Origin: Berkiella_A sp963976875
Lineage (GTDB): Bacteria; Pseudomonadota; Gammaproteobacteria; Berkiellales; Berkiellaceae
DNA length: 55,892 nt
NCBI GenBank assembly: GCA_963976875.1
Contig: CAXBML010000022.1
Span: forward strand, 1 to 55,892
Reading direction: 5' to 3'
How positions within the stretch are numbered: the first letter of the stretch is position 1; every line of letters starts with the position of its first letter. The notes beneath the pieces are model-generated. The model made no database searches. It saw only the letters and a program-made list of their open reading frames with translations, and had not been told where the DNA came from. A program made the position numbers and the translations under genes. Shown piece after piece: positions 26,557 through 36,027 of the stretch.

Positions 26557-28077
26557 CTACATAGCCACACGACTCCGACTTTGGAACCGGCGTGCCAAAT
26601 CGGTTAAAATAACATCGTAAGAAAGGTCTAATCGTTCCTTACGGCCAGTTTTATTTCGCCTTAATAATTCAGCACTTCTTTGCTGGGCCGTGATGACCTG
26701 TTCTGCTGTTTGCAAGTATGCGGTTTCACCACCCGGAAAAGTAAATGCCCCTTCTTTTGAAAAAGTTGCATCCGATAACTCACTTTTCAAGTTGTTGTTT
26801 GTTGTCATCCAATGTTGTCTTTTTCTGTGGGCCAATTCAGATGAGAACTGCATTTCCCAAAGATAAGAATAATGTGCTGATAGGTTAAGCTGAGAATATT
26901 TTGCCTGAATGGCCAAGGCTCTGCTCTCATAAAAAAAGCTTTCTGCCAAATATCCAAATCCCGTATTCAGCGCTAGTAGCAAAACATTTTTTGAATTTAA
27001 CATCTCATTCGTTAAATCAAAAATATTACAAGGCAGTTTATATTGTTCAGAAGAAATTCGCTGCATCTCGGCTTCCGTCTGATCCAAAGTAAATTTTGTT
27101 GCTCGAACATGGAACTCTGACTCTCCCTCACCATGCTCAATCCTGAAACCACGTATTGGGGTATAGGCAGCCCCATCTCGCACAAATGCTAACAGGTCAA
27201 GCGCTTCAGCAACCTGAACATCTACTAACGCTTTTAATTCAATATCCGGTAAATCATTATTTGCCTCTATTCTGTCCAACGCCCTTAAAAATCTTATCAG
27301 AACTAAACGCTTCATATCTTCTAGCGCGACACCTTTTAGCGTATTAATATAGCAATCTCGAAATGAATCTAAATCCATATTCATGACGGCCCCCCATGTT
27401 TCCCCATTTTTGAGTCTTTGAGCATCAACAGGGTTTCCCCTCAATAAGTGGGAAGTCAATTTAGGTGAGCCACTCTCACGCCCAGTACCGCGACTCATTA
27501 ATATTGGGCTTGGCGTTCGCGCCATTGCAGAGCTTGCTGCAACTGTGCTGGCATCATTTTCTTCAGCAATTTGTAATTCAGAAAGAGACCGTGCCAACGC
27601 CTGCGCACTGGCTTCTTGCCCGTCACCAATTTCGCCTTTTTTTGCTTCATCTCTATCTACGGATAATGGTGATACTTGTTTTTTTGCTTCATCTATGCCG
27701 GGTTTCTCGGCGTCATCTGCAACTATTGCAGAGCTTGCTGCAACCGTGCTCGCATCATTTTCTTCAGCAATTTGTAATTCAGAAAGAGACCGTGCCAACG
27801 CCTGCGCACTGGCTTCTTGCCCGTCACCCATCTCTCCTTCTTTTGCTTCATCTATACCGGGTTTCTCGGCGTTATCTGCAACTGATAGACTACTAGATGA
27901 GGACCGCCTTAAAGGTTCTCTGGCTAGACTAGCCCCAGAAATAACTTTATGACTAACCGTTGTACCTTCATATTTAAATTTTTGGGCGAGTTGATGCTCA
28001 TATTTTTCACCAATATCTTTTTGCAAAAATTCTTTTATTTTCCGAATGCAATGTATTAATGAATTTCGTATTAGCAT
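26557..28077 (-). CDS. Unknown protein with a duplicated acidic segment
   Basis: 506 residues with AAGGA nine bases before the ATG. I do not recognise a family. The first 60 residues are basic, with a Ser-rich run at about 59-64. Residues 67-185 hold two copies of an acidic segment; a 34-residue block starting GDGQEASAQALARS is identical at about 84 and 151. The remaining 320 residues look globular and mainly helical, with an Arg-rich C-terminus. No signal peptide or membrane segment is visible, so it is cytosolic or injected into a host. The gene is single, between a DUF374 gene and folA. A secreted effector is possible but unproven. Confidence 0.75.
   Translation of the reverse strand: MLIRNSLIHCIRKIKEFLQKDIGEKYEHQLAQKFKYEGTTVSHKVISGASLAREPLRRSSSSSLSVADNAEKPGIDEAKEGEMGDGQEASAQALARSLSELQIAEENDASTVAASSAIVADDAEKPGIDEAKKQVSPLSVDRDEAKKGEIGDGQEASAQALARSLSELQIAEENDASTVAASSAMARTPSPILMSRGTGRESGSPKLTSHLLRGNPVDAQRLKNGETWGAVMNMDLDSFRDCYINTLKGVALEDMKRLVLIRFLRALDRIEANNDLPDIELKALVDVQVAEALDLLAFVRDGAAYTPIRGFRIEHGEGESEFHVRATKFTLDQTEAEMQRISSEQYKLPCNIFDLTNEMLNSKNVLLLALNTGFGYLAESFFYESRALAIQAKYSQLNLSAHYSYLWEMQFSSELAHRKRQHWMTTNNNLKSELSDATFSKEGAFTFPGGETAYLQTAEQVITAQQRSAELLRRNKTGRKERLDLSYDVILTDLARRFQSRSRVAM
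27524..27853. repeat. Pair of 129-bp direct repeats inside the unknown gene
   Basis: Bases 27524-27652 and 27725-27853 are nearly identical, offset by 201 bases (67 codons), so the frame is kept. Adjacent flanks carrying the KPGIDEAK codons are also repeated. The few differences suggest a recent in-frame duplication. Confidence 0.9.
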
Positions 28078-28154
28078 AATCTGTCTTCCTTAACTACTTG
28101 TGATGGATTATATTTTGATTGTCCCCACAAAAAGAAAGTCATATATAAACTAGA

Positions 28155-28637
28155 CTATTTTCTCAATGTGATGAAACTACAATCAAACTCGTTTTTGTCA
28201 TCTTTAGGATAAAATGTACAAGACTCTTCTATCCACATACTTTGTTCTAAGGCCGGAAAATAGGTGTCCCCTTCCACATCCATGTGTACACGGGTTAAAT
28301 AGATTGTACTGACTTCGGGTAAGAATAGTTCATAGATTTTTGCCCCACCCACAATCATAATTTCCGGCTCGTCTTCGCAATAATCTAATATTTGCTCTTT
28401 ACTGTGACAAACCACACAGCCAGGGGCTTGGTACGCTTTATTATGTGTCAGAATAATATTTGTGCGCCCTGGTAATACACAAGGTAATGATTCGAAGGTG
28501 GTGCGCCCCATCACGATGGGCTTACCCATGGTTGTGGATTTAAAATGTTTTAAATCTCTGGGCAAGTGCCATGGCATTGTACCATTTAGACCAATCGCAT
28601 TGTTTTTAGACATAGCCACAATTAAGCTTAACTGCAT
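28155..28637 (-). CDS. folA: Dihydrofolate reductase
   Basis: 160 residues from the ATG at 28637; an upstream in-frame start at 28658 would overlap thyA. LSLIVAMSKNNAIGLNGTMPWHLPRDLKHFK carries the Met20 loop and the catalytic acidic residue, then MGRTTFESLP, LPGRTNII and IMIVGGAKIYE bind NADPH. It regenerates tetrahydrofolate used up by ThyA, next to it in the operon. The length is that of the bacterial enzyme. Confidence 0.95.
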   Translation of the reverse strand: MQLSLIVAMSKNNAIGLNGTMPWHLPRDLKHFKSTTMGKPIVMGRTTFESLPCVLPGRTNIILTHNKAYQAPGCVVCHSKEQILDYCEDEPEIMIVGGAKIYELFLPEVSTIYLTRVHMDVEGDTYFPALEQSMWIEESCTFYPKDDKNEFDCSFITLRK

Positions 28638-28647
28638 TGATAACTCA

Positions 28648-29442
28648 CTATACCGCAATAGGGGCTTTTATATGTGGATGAGATTGATAATCTTGCAACA
28701 CAAAATCCTCAAACCTAAAGTCATTGATATTTTTAATCTCTGGATTCAATATCATTTTAGGTAGCGGAAAAGGCTCACGTGCTAATTGTGTTTGTGCTTG
28801 CTCTACATGGTTAGAATACAAATGTGCATCCCCTATGGTGTGTACAAAATCGCCCACTTGTAATCCCGTTACTTGCGCCATCATCATTGTTAATAATGCA
28901 TAAGAAGCGATATTAAAAGGCACGCCTAAAAATATATCCGCACTACGTTGATATAACTGACAAGATAATTTGCCATTGGCCACATAAAATTGAAATAGTA
29001 AATGGCAAGGTGGTAAGGCCATATTATCCACATCCGCCACATTCCAGGCACTGACAATTAAGCGCCTAGAATCAGGTGTCGTCTTTATCGCATGAATAAC
29101 ATTGGCAATTTGATCGATAACCTGCCCATTGGGTGTCGCCCAAGAACGCCACTGCTTACCATAAACAGGCCCCAAGTTACCTTCACTATCAGCCCAATCA
29201 TCCCAAATTTTAACGTTATTTTCTTTAAGGTAAGCAATATTGGTCTCACCGCGCAAAAACCATAACAACTCATGAATAATGGAGCGCAAATGACATTTTT
29301 TAGTTGTCACCAGGGGAAACCCCTTAGAGAGATCAAATCGCATTTGATGCCCAAAAAGGCTCACAGTACCCGTTCCGGTCCGATCACTCTTCTCATTGCC
29401 CTGATTCAAAACTTGCTGCATTAACTCTAAATATTGTTTCAT
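28648..29442 (-). CDS. thyA: Thymidylate synthase ThyA
   Basis: 264 residues, E. coli length. The catalytic Cys is in LPPCHLLFQFYV (about residue 146). Phosphate-binding RSADIFLGVPFN and SRRLIVSAWN are intact, and the tail closes IKAPIAV, as required for loop closure. It makes dTMP from dUMP with methylene-THF. It follows lgt by ten bases and precedes folA, as in the E. coli ptsP-lgt-thyA block. Confidence 0.98.
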   Translation of the reverse strand: MKQYLELMQQVLNQGNEKSDRTGTGTVSLFGHQMRFDLSKGFPLVTTKKCHLRSIIHELLWFLRGETNIAYLKENNVKIWDDWADSEGNLGPVYGKQWRSWATPNGQVIDQIANVIHAIKTTPDSRRLIVSAWNVADVDNMALPPCHLLFQFYVANGKLSCQLYQRSADIFLGVPFNIASYALLTMMMAQVTGLQVGDFVHTIGDAHLYSNHVEQAQTQLAREPFPLPKMILNPEIKNINDFRFEDFVLQDYQSHPHIKAPIAV

Positions 29443-29452
29443 TAGGCCACTC

Positions 29453-30259
29453 TTAGCTGTTACACACTTTGGGGCAAATACTCAATTTGCCAGCTCTGAT
29501 AAATAAAATCAATCCTACAATAAACATCGGTACACACAAAATTTGTCCCATGGTTAACCAACCACCAAACAAATAACCATATTGTGGATCAGGTTGACGA
29601 AAGAATTCTTCAAAAACACGTATTGCACCATAACCCATTAAAAACATACCGGATACCTTTCCAGGTTTACGTGGTTTACGAGAATATATGGCTAATATTA
29701 TAAATAACAAAAGGCCTTCTAAGGCTATGGCGTATAGTTGGGAGGGATGTCTTGCCAAAGGACCACCATTGGGGAAAACCATTCCCCAAGGTACTTCTGT
29801 AACTCTGCCCCATAATTCGCTATTAATAAAGTTACCTAATCTTCCTGCTGCCAAAGCGATGGGAACACAGGGAAAAATAATATCCCCTAACATTAATACA
29901 GGCAGCTTATATTTTCTAGCGAAAAAGATAACGGAGATAATCACTCCAATCAAACCGCCATGGAAAGACATACCGCCTTCCCAAATTCTAAAAATAGCTA
30001 GCGGTTCTTGAATTAAATGTGGCATAGAATAGAACAACATGTAACCTAGTCGTCCACCTAATATCACGCCGAAAGCAGCGTAGAAAATTAAATCACTCAC
30101 CCTATCTGAATTTTCCCAGCCGGGCAATTTTCGTGTTTTATATCGCAACATTAGCCAGCAGGAAGCAAATGCAAGTAAATACATCACTCCATACCAGCGA
30201 ATTTGTAAGCTATCTGTGATTTGAATGATGACTGGATTGAAGTTAGGATACTGTAACAT
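29453..30259 (-). CDS. lgt: Prolipoprotein diacylglyceryl transferase
   Basis: 268 residues with seven hydrophobic helices. The catalytic HGGLIG motif (about 99-104) and the Lgt signature GRLGNFINSELWGR (about 139-152) are present, together with HPSQLYA. It transfers a diacylglycerol to the lipobox Cys of prolipoproteins in the inner membrane. Candidates for its action in this window include the Sel1 lipoprotein. Confidence 0.97.
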   Translation of the reverse strand: MLQYPNFNPVIIQITDSLQIRWYGVMYLLAFASCWLMLRYKTRKLPGWENSDRVSDLIFYAAFGVILGGRLGYMLFYSMPHLIQEPLAIFRIWEGGMSFHGGLIGVIISVIFFARKYKLPVLMLGDIIFPCVPIALAAGRLGNFINSELWGRVTEVPWGMVFPNGGPLARHPSQLYAIALEGLLLFIILAIYSRKPRKPGKVSGMFLMGYGAIRVFEEFFRQPDPQYGYLFGGWLTMGQILCVPMFIVGLILFIRAGKLSICPKVCNS

Positions 30260-30319
30260 GCTGCGATATTGCCCCGATGATGCCCAATAGCGAAGTATTA
30301 TAAAATGGCTATGAGTATA

Positions 30320-31126
30320 TCACTTCCAAGGAAACATTAGTCCAGAGATCAATAGTAATAAGCAAGCTAAGATTCTTTTTAACCATTTGCCAGGTAAAAT
30401 ATGGGCTAGGTGCACCCCCACATATGCAGTTAAAATGCTTACCACCCCTTGTATTAAGGCTAGGGGCCACAAAACATAACCTATATGGGGCATTGTGGGC
30501 TGATAGTTCAGGTCACTCCCAAAGTACATCGCGCTGCACGCTGCAAATAATACTGTCGGGAACGTGCAAATTGCGGCTAGTCCTCCAACTTTTTTTAGGG
30601 GCCAGCCTAACCGCGTTAATACGGGGAGCAGTAAAACCCCGCCCCCAATACCTGCTAGCCCAGAGCAAATCCCCACGCCTAAGCCCAAAAAACCAAACCC
30701 TAAATGTGCTTTAGATAATGTGCTACGTGATGTCATTTCAGATGAGGGTGCAAACGTAAAGTTAATCGCCATTAAAATACAAAATCCACTAAAAGCAGTT
30801 TTTAATATGATATTGGAAAAGTAATCACCTAATCCTACGCCAATTATACCGCCCAGAATCATAAACGGCGCGATATATTTAACATAGGGCCAGAGCGCAA
30901 AGCCTCTTCTGATTTGAAAATAACTCGCTGAAGCCGTACTAAACACCATTGTGGCTAAAGATGTGCCCACAGCATAGTGCATAATGTTCTCTGCGGGGAA
31001 ACCTTGATGAATGAGAAAAAAATTAATCATCGGCACTAATACAACACCGCCGCCGATACCAAATAACCCCGGCAGGATTCCGGCAAGTGCGCCGGTTAGA
31101 ATTGCATAAAGTATGAGCGTTAACAT
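30320..31126 (-). CDS. TSUP-family (TauE/SafE) membrane permease
   Basis: 268 residues with eight or so hydrophobic helices in two similar halves. Each half carries the same glycine-rich motif: GLFGIGGGVVLVP near residue 20 and GLAGIGGGVLLLP near residue 158. This is the TauE/SafE/YfcA family of anion exporters or importers (sulfite, sulfoacetate, taurine-linked). The substrate is not predictable. It is inserted between ptsP and lgt, which are adjacent in E. coli. Confidence 0.9.
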   Translation of the reverse strand: MLTLILYAILTGALAGILPGLFGIGGGVVLVPMINFFLIHQGFPAENIMHYAVGTSLATMVFSTASASYFQIRRGFALWPYVKYIAPFMILGGIIGVGLGDYFSNIILKTAFSGFCILMAINFTFAPSSEMTSRSTLSKAHLGFGFLGLGVGICSGLAGIGGGVLLLPVLTRLGWPLKKVGGLAAICTFPTVLFAACSAMYFGSDLNYQPTMPHIGYVLWPLALIQGVVSILTAYVGVHLAHILPGKWLKRILACLLLLISGLMFPWK

Positions 31127-31132
31127 TTGTAT

Positions 31133-33403
31133 TTACTTACCAGCCCGAACCAGACCGCCTAGCCCAGCATCTTCTAGTGCTTTTTCTAGGTGTAAGCGTA
31201 TCTCACTCGATTGATGAAAGTTCTTCACTTCCTCAAGTAGTTGTTTAGCTCGTGTCATCGTAAAATTACGAATAATCCACTTCACTCTAGGTAAACTATG
31301 CGCATTCATGCTGAGCACATCGATGCCTAAGCCTAACAACAATATAATAGCCGCGGGGTCGCCAGCCATTTCTCCACAAACACTGACTTTTTTGCCTTGA
31401 GCATGCGCGCCATCCACGACCAATTGAATCGCCATAATAACCGCAGGATGCAAAGAATCAAACATATTCGCAACATAAGTATTATTACGATCAACCGCCA
31501 ATATATACTGCGTCAGATCGTTGCTACCAATAGAAACAAAATCGACTTTTTGTGCTAATACTTTAATTTGGAAAACCGCAGAGGGGACTTCTATCATAAC
31601 CCCCGTTTTAGGAAACTGAGCGATAACTCCCTCATCAACGACTTCTCGATGTGCTTGTCGCAATAAGCGCAAACATTCTTCTAGTTCTTGCAAGCTAGAA
31701 ACCATGGGAAACATAACACGTAAGTTATTTAATCCCTCGCTGGCCCGCAACATCGCTCTTAATTGCACCAAAAAAATTTCAGGATGATCGAGCGTCACAC
31801 GTACGCCGCGCCACCCTAAATAAGGGTTTTCTTCTTCTATAGGGAAATAAGGCAACATCTTATCTCCCCCGACATCTAACGTCCGAATGGTAACGTCTCG
31901 TTTACCAAAATTTTCCAACAGTTGTCGATATATTAAACATTGCTCATCTTCCCCAGGGAAACGATCTCGGATCATGAAAGGCACTTCTGTTCTATAAAGT
32001 CCTACGCCCTCAGCTCCGGCTTGTAATGCAGGGCGTATGTCCGTCACGAGTCCTGCATTCACACACAATGGTATTCGTACACCATCTGGCGTTTCTGCTC
32101 GTAATTCTCGAAGCTCGCTTAAACCTTGGTATAGTTCTTTCTCTTCTTCAGCCAATCGAGCAAAATCTTGTTGCATAGACTCGCTGGGGCTAGTGAAAAT
32201 TTCACCATTATAGCCATCTACAATAATGCATTTACCTTCCAGCTTATGGGTGGGTAACCCACTAACACCCATAACAGCTGGCACGCCCATCGCTCTTGCA
32301 AGTATCGCAACATGTGCATTTGCAGAACCTTTAGCGGATACAACGGCCACTATAGACTCTTGCGGCACCTCTGCTAACATCGAGGCAGTCACATTCTCAC
32401 CAATTAAAATGGTTTGCTCTGGGTAAATTTTAAATTTGTGTGTATCGCTTTGTAAATTCGCTAAAACACGTTGCCCCAAATCTTTAATATCCGTTGCTCG
32501 CTCACGTAAATATAAGTCATCCATTGCTTCGAATTTACGTACATGCTTTTTAATAACCGTTCTTAAGGCCCAGGGCGCCCAATGGTTCTGTTCTATCAGC
32601 TCAATTATGTCAGATTTTAAACTTTGGCTGCCTAAGATACTTAGATAAGCATCAAATAAACTCTTTTCCTCTGGCAACAAGCTCAGCTCCAGACGAGATT
32701 GAAGTTTAGAAATATCATCATGGGTACGTTGCAAGGCTACCTTAAAGCGAGCGACTTCTGCTGGAATATCATCAACAGCTTTATCTCTGACTGCTTTCAG
32801 ATCGGCATGCTCATCTACAACAACTACTTCACCAATACCAACACCGGAGGCAGCCGGAATTCCACTAATAGTATTAATATGAATTTCAGTTGTTTCTGGC
32901 TCATTAAACTCATCTAGCATGCCAGAGATGTGCGCATGGGCAATAATACCAGCCAGTTGTGCTGACACCGTCACTAAAAAAGCAACTTCTCCCTCATCAA
33001 AGCGGCGGGGATCTCTTTGCTGAACGACCACAATACCCACCAGTTTTCGTTGATGAATAATTGGCACACCTAAAAAAGCTTGATATTTTTCTTCACCTGT
33101 TTCTGGAAAATAACGATAACGTTTATGCTGACTTGCATGAGATAAATTTATGGGCTCTTCTCTTTCCCCCACTAAACCCACTAAACCTTCAGAGAATCCA
33201 ATAATCACTTTGCCATCAATGCCTTCGCTAAAGCCTATTGATGCAGCAAGTTTGTAATGATTTTGTCGCTTGTCTGCTAAATAAACAGAGCAAGCCTCTG
33301 TTTGAATAGTTTCTGAAATACGCTGCACCATAATACCCAAGACTTCTTGAAGATCTTGCGCTTCATTAACTTCTTGTACAATTTGCCTCAGTACATTAAG
33401 CAA
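31133..33403 (-). CDS. ptsP: Phosphoenolpyruvate-protein phosphotransferase PtsP (nitrogen PTS enzyme I)
   Basis: 756 residues from a TTG start preceded by a strong GGGAGGGG site. The N-terminal GAF domain (about 1-165) precedes the enzyme I core. The phosphoryl histidine is His364 in NAHVAILARAMGVPAVMG. The PEP-binding barrel (about 445-740) has GADGVGLYRTE-like and FVSIGSNDLTQY motifs and the Cys of KVSVCGEMAGDP. It starts the Npr/EIIA-Ntr regulatory phosphorelay. It is co-transcribed with rppH upstream, as in E. coli. Confidence 0.96.
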   Translation of the reverse strand: MLNVLRQIVQEVNEAQDLQEVLGIMVQRISETIQTEACSVYLADKRQNHYKLAASIGFSEGIDGKVIIGFSEGLVGLVGEREEPINLSHASQHKRYRYFPETGEEKYQAFLGVPIIHQRKLVGIVVVQQRDPRRFDEGEVAFLVTVSAQLAGIIAHAHISGMLDEFNEPETTEIHINTISGIPAASGVGIGEVVVVDEHADLKAVRDKAVDDIPAEVARFKVALQRTHDDISKLQSRLELSLLPEEKSLFDAYLSILGSQSLKSDIIELIEQNHWAPWALRTVIKKHVRKFEAMDDLYLRERATDIKDLGQRVLANLQSDTHKFKIYPEQTILIGENVTASMLAEVPQESIVAVVSAKGSANAHVAILARAMGVPAVMGVSGLPTHKLEGKCIIVDGYNGEIFTSPSESMQQDFARLAEEEKELYQGLSELRELRAETPDGVRIPLCVNAGLVTDIRPALQAGAEGVGLYRTEVPFMIRDRFPGEDEQCLIYRQLLENFGKRDVTIRTLDVGGDKMLPYFPIEEENPYLGWRGVRVTLDHPEIFLVQLRAMLRASEGLNNLRVMFPMVSSLQELEECLRLLRQAHREVVDEGVIAQFPKTGVMIEVPSAVFQIKVLAQKVDFVSIGSNDLTQYILAVDRNNTYVANMFDSLHPAVIMAIQLVVDGAHAQGKKVSVCGEMAGDPAAIILLLGLGIDVLSMNAHSLPRVKWIIRNFTMTRAKQLLEEVKNFHQSSEIRLHLEKALEDAGLGGLVRAGK

Positions 33404-33489
33404 CAGCCCCTCCCATGGGTCTTTAAATATGGCTTAAATGAAATATGTCTTCCGCGGAAAAAGATTGCTAACCAGCTAAATATATTTAA

Positions 33490-33999
33490 TTAATCTAAAG
33501 GATCTAATAAATAATTTTTTATATGCCGCTGCATCATAAGGGGAAAAAATTCCAACAATGCTTGCCGGTATACCTCTCGCTTAAAAGCGACTACCTGATG
33601 CAAGGGAAACCAATAACTTACCCAACGCCAATCATCAAACTCCGGCTTAACGCATTCATCTAGCTTTATTTGGCTTTCATCTGACTCAAGGCTTAACAAG
33701 AACCATTTTTGTTTTTGGCCAATACAAAGGGGACTGGAATCAACCCGAACCAATCTCTTAGGCAATAAATACTTTAGCCAATCAGCGGTGCAAGCTATGA
33801 CTTTAACATCTTTTTCTTTAAGGCCAACTTCTTCCTCTAACTCACGAAATAGTGCTTGCTCCGCAGTTTCATCGGCATTAACGCCGCCTTGTGGAAACTG
33901 CCAAGCATCTTGCCCTATGCGTTTGCCCCAAAAAAACTCTTTGTGTTTGTTAACTAATATAATGCCAACATTTTGTCTGAAACCGTCTTCATCTATCAC
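33490..33999 (-). CDS. rppH: RNA pyrophosphohydrolase RppH
   Basis: 169 residues from a GTG start that gives the family opener MIDEDGFRQNVGIIL. The Nudix box GGVNADETAEQALFRELEEEVGL (about 38-60, cited in part) has all catalytic acidic residues (REL-EE). The enzyme removes pyrophosphate from the 5' end of mRNA and so starts decay. It is the first gene of the rppH-ptsP block and is divergent from nothing; about 400 bases with a palindromic repeat lie upstream. Confidence 0.95.
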   Translation of the reverse strand: MIDEDGFRQNVGIILVNKHKEFFWGKRIGQDAWQFPQGGVNADETAEQALFRELEEEVGLKEKDVKVIACTADWLKYLLPKRLVRVDSSPLCIGQKQKWFLLSLESDESQIKLDECVKPEFDDWRWVSYWFPLHQVVAFKREVYRQALLEFFPLMMQRHIKNYLLDPLD

Positions 34000-34406
34000 A
34001 AACTAGAAATCCAATAACTCTGATTGTGTCTATTTTTCCACAAAGGCGGCAAACTAAGCAAATCACCAAATAATGCTTTGCAGCAATTTTAACATAATCT
34101 TCCAAAGAAAAGGGGCAGGAATGATTGTTAAAAATAATTTAGAGGGGAATTTAATGTGGGTGTCCCATTAAATTTTTATAGGGAAGAGCGAAGCGAATCA
34201 GTTTCCTCTCCCAATTCTGGGAGAGGGTGGTTTTCTAAGCGAAAGCGTAATAAACCCGGTGAGGGTTACTGATGGCTATCCCAACTTAACCCTCACCAGG
34301 CCTATGGCCGTCCTCTCCCAGAATTGGGAGAGGAAACTGATTTGCTTCGCTCATCAAAAAACCATTTAAGAAATCTCGATGAAGATTTATAAAAGTTAAT
34401 TAAATT
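34000..34406. other. Intergenic stretch between rppH and the outer-membrane gene
   Basis: About 400 bases between two minus-strand genes. It holds the third palindromic element (34183-34356). The part before rppH (34000-34182) must include its promoter, but no strong boxes are evident to me. Confidence 0.6.
34183..34356. repeat. Long nested palindromic element, copy 3
   Basis: Same element as at 5988 and 9755. The arms GAGCGAAGCGAATCAGTTTC and GAAACTGATTTGCTTCGCTC are nearly perfect inverted repeats. Each encloses a self-complementary block (CTCTCCCA-ATTC-TGGGAGAG, and its counterpart), with a central CCCGGTGAGGGTT facing AACCCTCACCAGG. Changes in one arm are partly matched by changes in the other (for example GTTTC against GAAAC), which suggests selection or gene conversion for pairing. 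Confidence 0.9.
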
Positions 34407-35138
34407 CTAAACAAAGTTCCATACAACAGAAAATTTTGCCGCATGCGTATCTGGCTTCATGCTTGTTATAACGTTTGTTGCACCAATAGAAGTAGGGCCT
34501 TCTGATTTAATCACCTTACCTTTGCTGTGATAATTATATTCACCTCTAAAAGCTAAACCTGGAATGGTTCTAAGCGGTAGCTCTACCCCAATGCCCAGTA
34601 AAAAGCGGTACACATTTTTTGAGTCTTCTAGATTAAAGAATGGTGACCCTGCGGTAACAAATGATCCATAAGTCGAGAACTTATCATTACTGGTTTCCCC
34701 ACCGACTCGAAAGTAAGGTAGAAAGAAAGGCGCCATTTCATAGCCGGCTCTCAAACTAAAACCAACTATTGTGCCTCTGTCATAACGTGCATTGACAACC
34801 CCTGGCACATCAACGTTAGCCATATTCGCCGTCATCACTGCATACTGAGAGCTCTCTTCAAAATCATGCCAGTCTAAACTTAATTCAGCACCAAACAACC
34901 AATTATTACAAGTTGCTTGTACGCCACCCAATACCCCCCAAATAAAACCATTACCAGAATGGGATAACATCTGGGATGATCTCAAAGCCTCAGTTGTAGA
35001 ATAGTTTATATTTCCACCCAAATCAGCATAACCTGCTGACGCGCCAAGAAGATAATTGTACTCCCAATAAGCATTGGCTACTGGAGTCACGGCAGCTAAA
35101 ACCGTAGAAAGATATAAAGCAGTTGCTAACTTATTCAT
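34407..35138 (-). CDS. Outer-membrane beta-barrel protein A
   Basis: 243 residues with a Sec signal peptide (about 1-23, ending in NAYWE). It resembles OmpA/opacity-type eight-stranded barrels: beta strands alternate and the chain ends in a strand with a C-terminal aromatic pattern (FSVVWNFV) suited to BamA. It shares with the next gene the layout SLD WHDFEE...GYEMAPFFLPYFRVG..., so the two are paralogues. The mature protein should be an outer-membrane barrel; the ligand is unknown. Confidence 0.75.
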   Translation of the reverse strand: MNKLATALYLSTVLAAVTPVANAYWEYNYLLGASAGYADLGGNINYSTTEALRSSQMLSHSGNGFIWGVLGGVQATCNNWLFGAELSLDWHDFEESSQYAVMTANMANVDVPGVVNARYDRGTIVGFSLRAGYEMAPFFLPYFRVGGETSNDKFSTYGSFVTAGSPFFNLEDSKNVYRFLLGIGVELPLRTIPGLAFRGEYNYHSKGKVIKSEGPTSIGATNVITSMKPDTHAAKFSVVWNFV

Positions 35139-35200
35139 ACCGCACCTTAAATAAAAAATTAATAATTTGATTCTAACAATTTAATTCTGACTTACAAGAA

Positions 35201-35225
35201 AAAAGCCGAGCAATGCTCGGCTTTT
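35201..35225 (-). terminator. Rho-independent terminator after outer-membrane gene B
   Basis: AAAAGCCGAGC and GCTCGGCTTTT form a strong stem with a short loop. On the minus strand it ends in a T-run. It lies about 35 bases after the stop of the gene at 35260, so genes A and B are probably transcribed apart. Confidence 0.88.
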
Positions 35226-35259
35226 CATATAATTCATCTAACACAAATAACTTACGTGC

Positions 35260-36027
35260 TTAGGCGAAGTTCCAAACCCAAGAAGCTTTACCCACATAAG
35301 ATTTTGGATGATCAACTCTGTGCGTACCTTGCATCAAACCAACAGTATCTGACCAAGAATTGCTAGGTGAGTAGATGTAATCAAACTCAACCCTAACAGA
35401 TGTTGGACCAAATGCTGGGATTTCTACCCCAATACCACCGACACCACTCCAAACATCCGTTTTTTGAGAAAAAGATGGATTACCTGGATTGGCCGCAGAC
35501 ACAATCTGACGAACAGGTGCAGTAAAGGTGATTTGATCACGGCTGTATTGCAAGCCCAATCTGACATATGGCATAAAGAAAGGTGTCAACCACCAGCCCG
35601 CACGGCCAGAAAGTTGGTATGCTGCTCCACGCTCATATTTTGCAGTTGCAAGATAAGGTGTAGTTAACGCTGCATTAACAGCAACATTATCCGCAAACAA
35701 TGTTTGCTTAGTTTCTTCAAAGCTATGAAAATCAACACTACCTTCCACGCCGAGCAATGTTCTACCACATTGAATTTGCCAACCTGTAAGTAAACCTAAA
35801 AAACTACCCGTATCGACAACACGAGTTTGGTTACGCTGCAAATTTCCAGCTGTTCCAGCAACGGCATTAGAAGTTAGAACATAATCAAAATTATAATGTG
35901 TATGTCTGGCTTCTACACCAGCTTCAGCACCCACTAAAAAGTGACTACGTTGTTCCGCTTGTGCTCCTGTATTTACAGCCAGGGAGAGAAGAAATAATGA
36001 TGCTAATTGTACGGCTTTCACTCGCAT
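35260..36027 (-). CDS. Outer-membrane beta-barrel protein B
   Basis: 255 residues. A Sec signal (about 1-24) ends AQA. The motifs VDFHSFEET, WWLTPFFMPYVRLGLQY and the C-terminal ASWVWNFA match those in the 34407 gene, so both belong to one opacity-like barrel family. The two genes are tandem, but a terminator separates them. This suggests duplication with separate control, perhaps for phase or host-linked expression. Confidence 0.75.
   Translation of the reverse strand: MRVKAVQLASLFLLSLAVNTGAQAEQRSHFLVGAEAGVEARHTHYNFDYVLTSNAVAGTAGNLQRNQTRVVDTGSFLGLLTGWQIQCGRTLLGVEGSVDFHSFEETKQTLFADNVAVNAALTTPYLATAKYERGAAYQLSGRAGWWLTPFFMPYVRLGLQYSRDQITFTAPVRQIVSAANPGNPSFSQKTDVWSGVGGIGVEIPAFGPTSVRVEFDYIYSPSNSWSDTVGLMQGTHRVDHPKSYVGKASWVWNFA

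Noticed and set aside
27465..27952. Two plus-strand frames within the duplicated segment of the unknown gene
   Set aside because: They exist because the repeat lacks stops on both strands; the minus strand has the start, ribosome-binding site and terminator.
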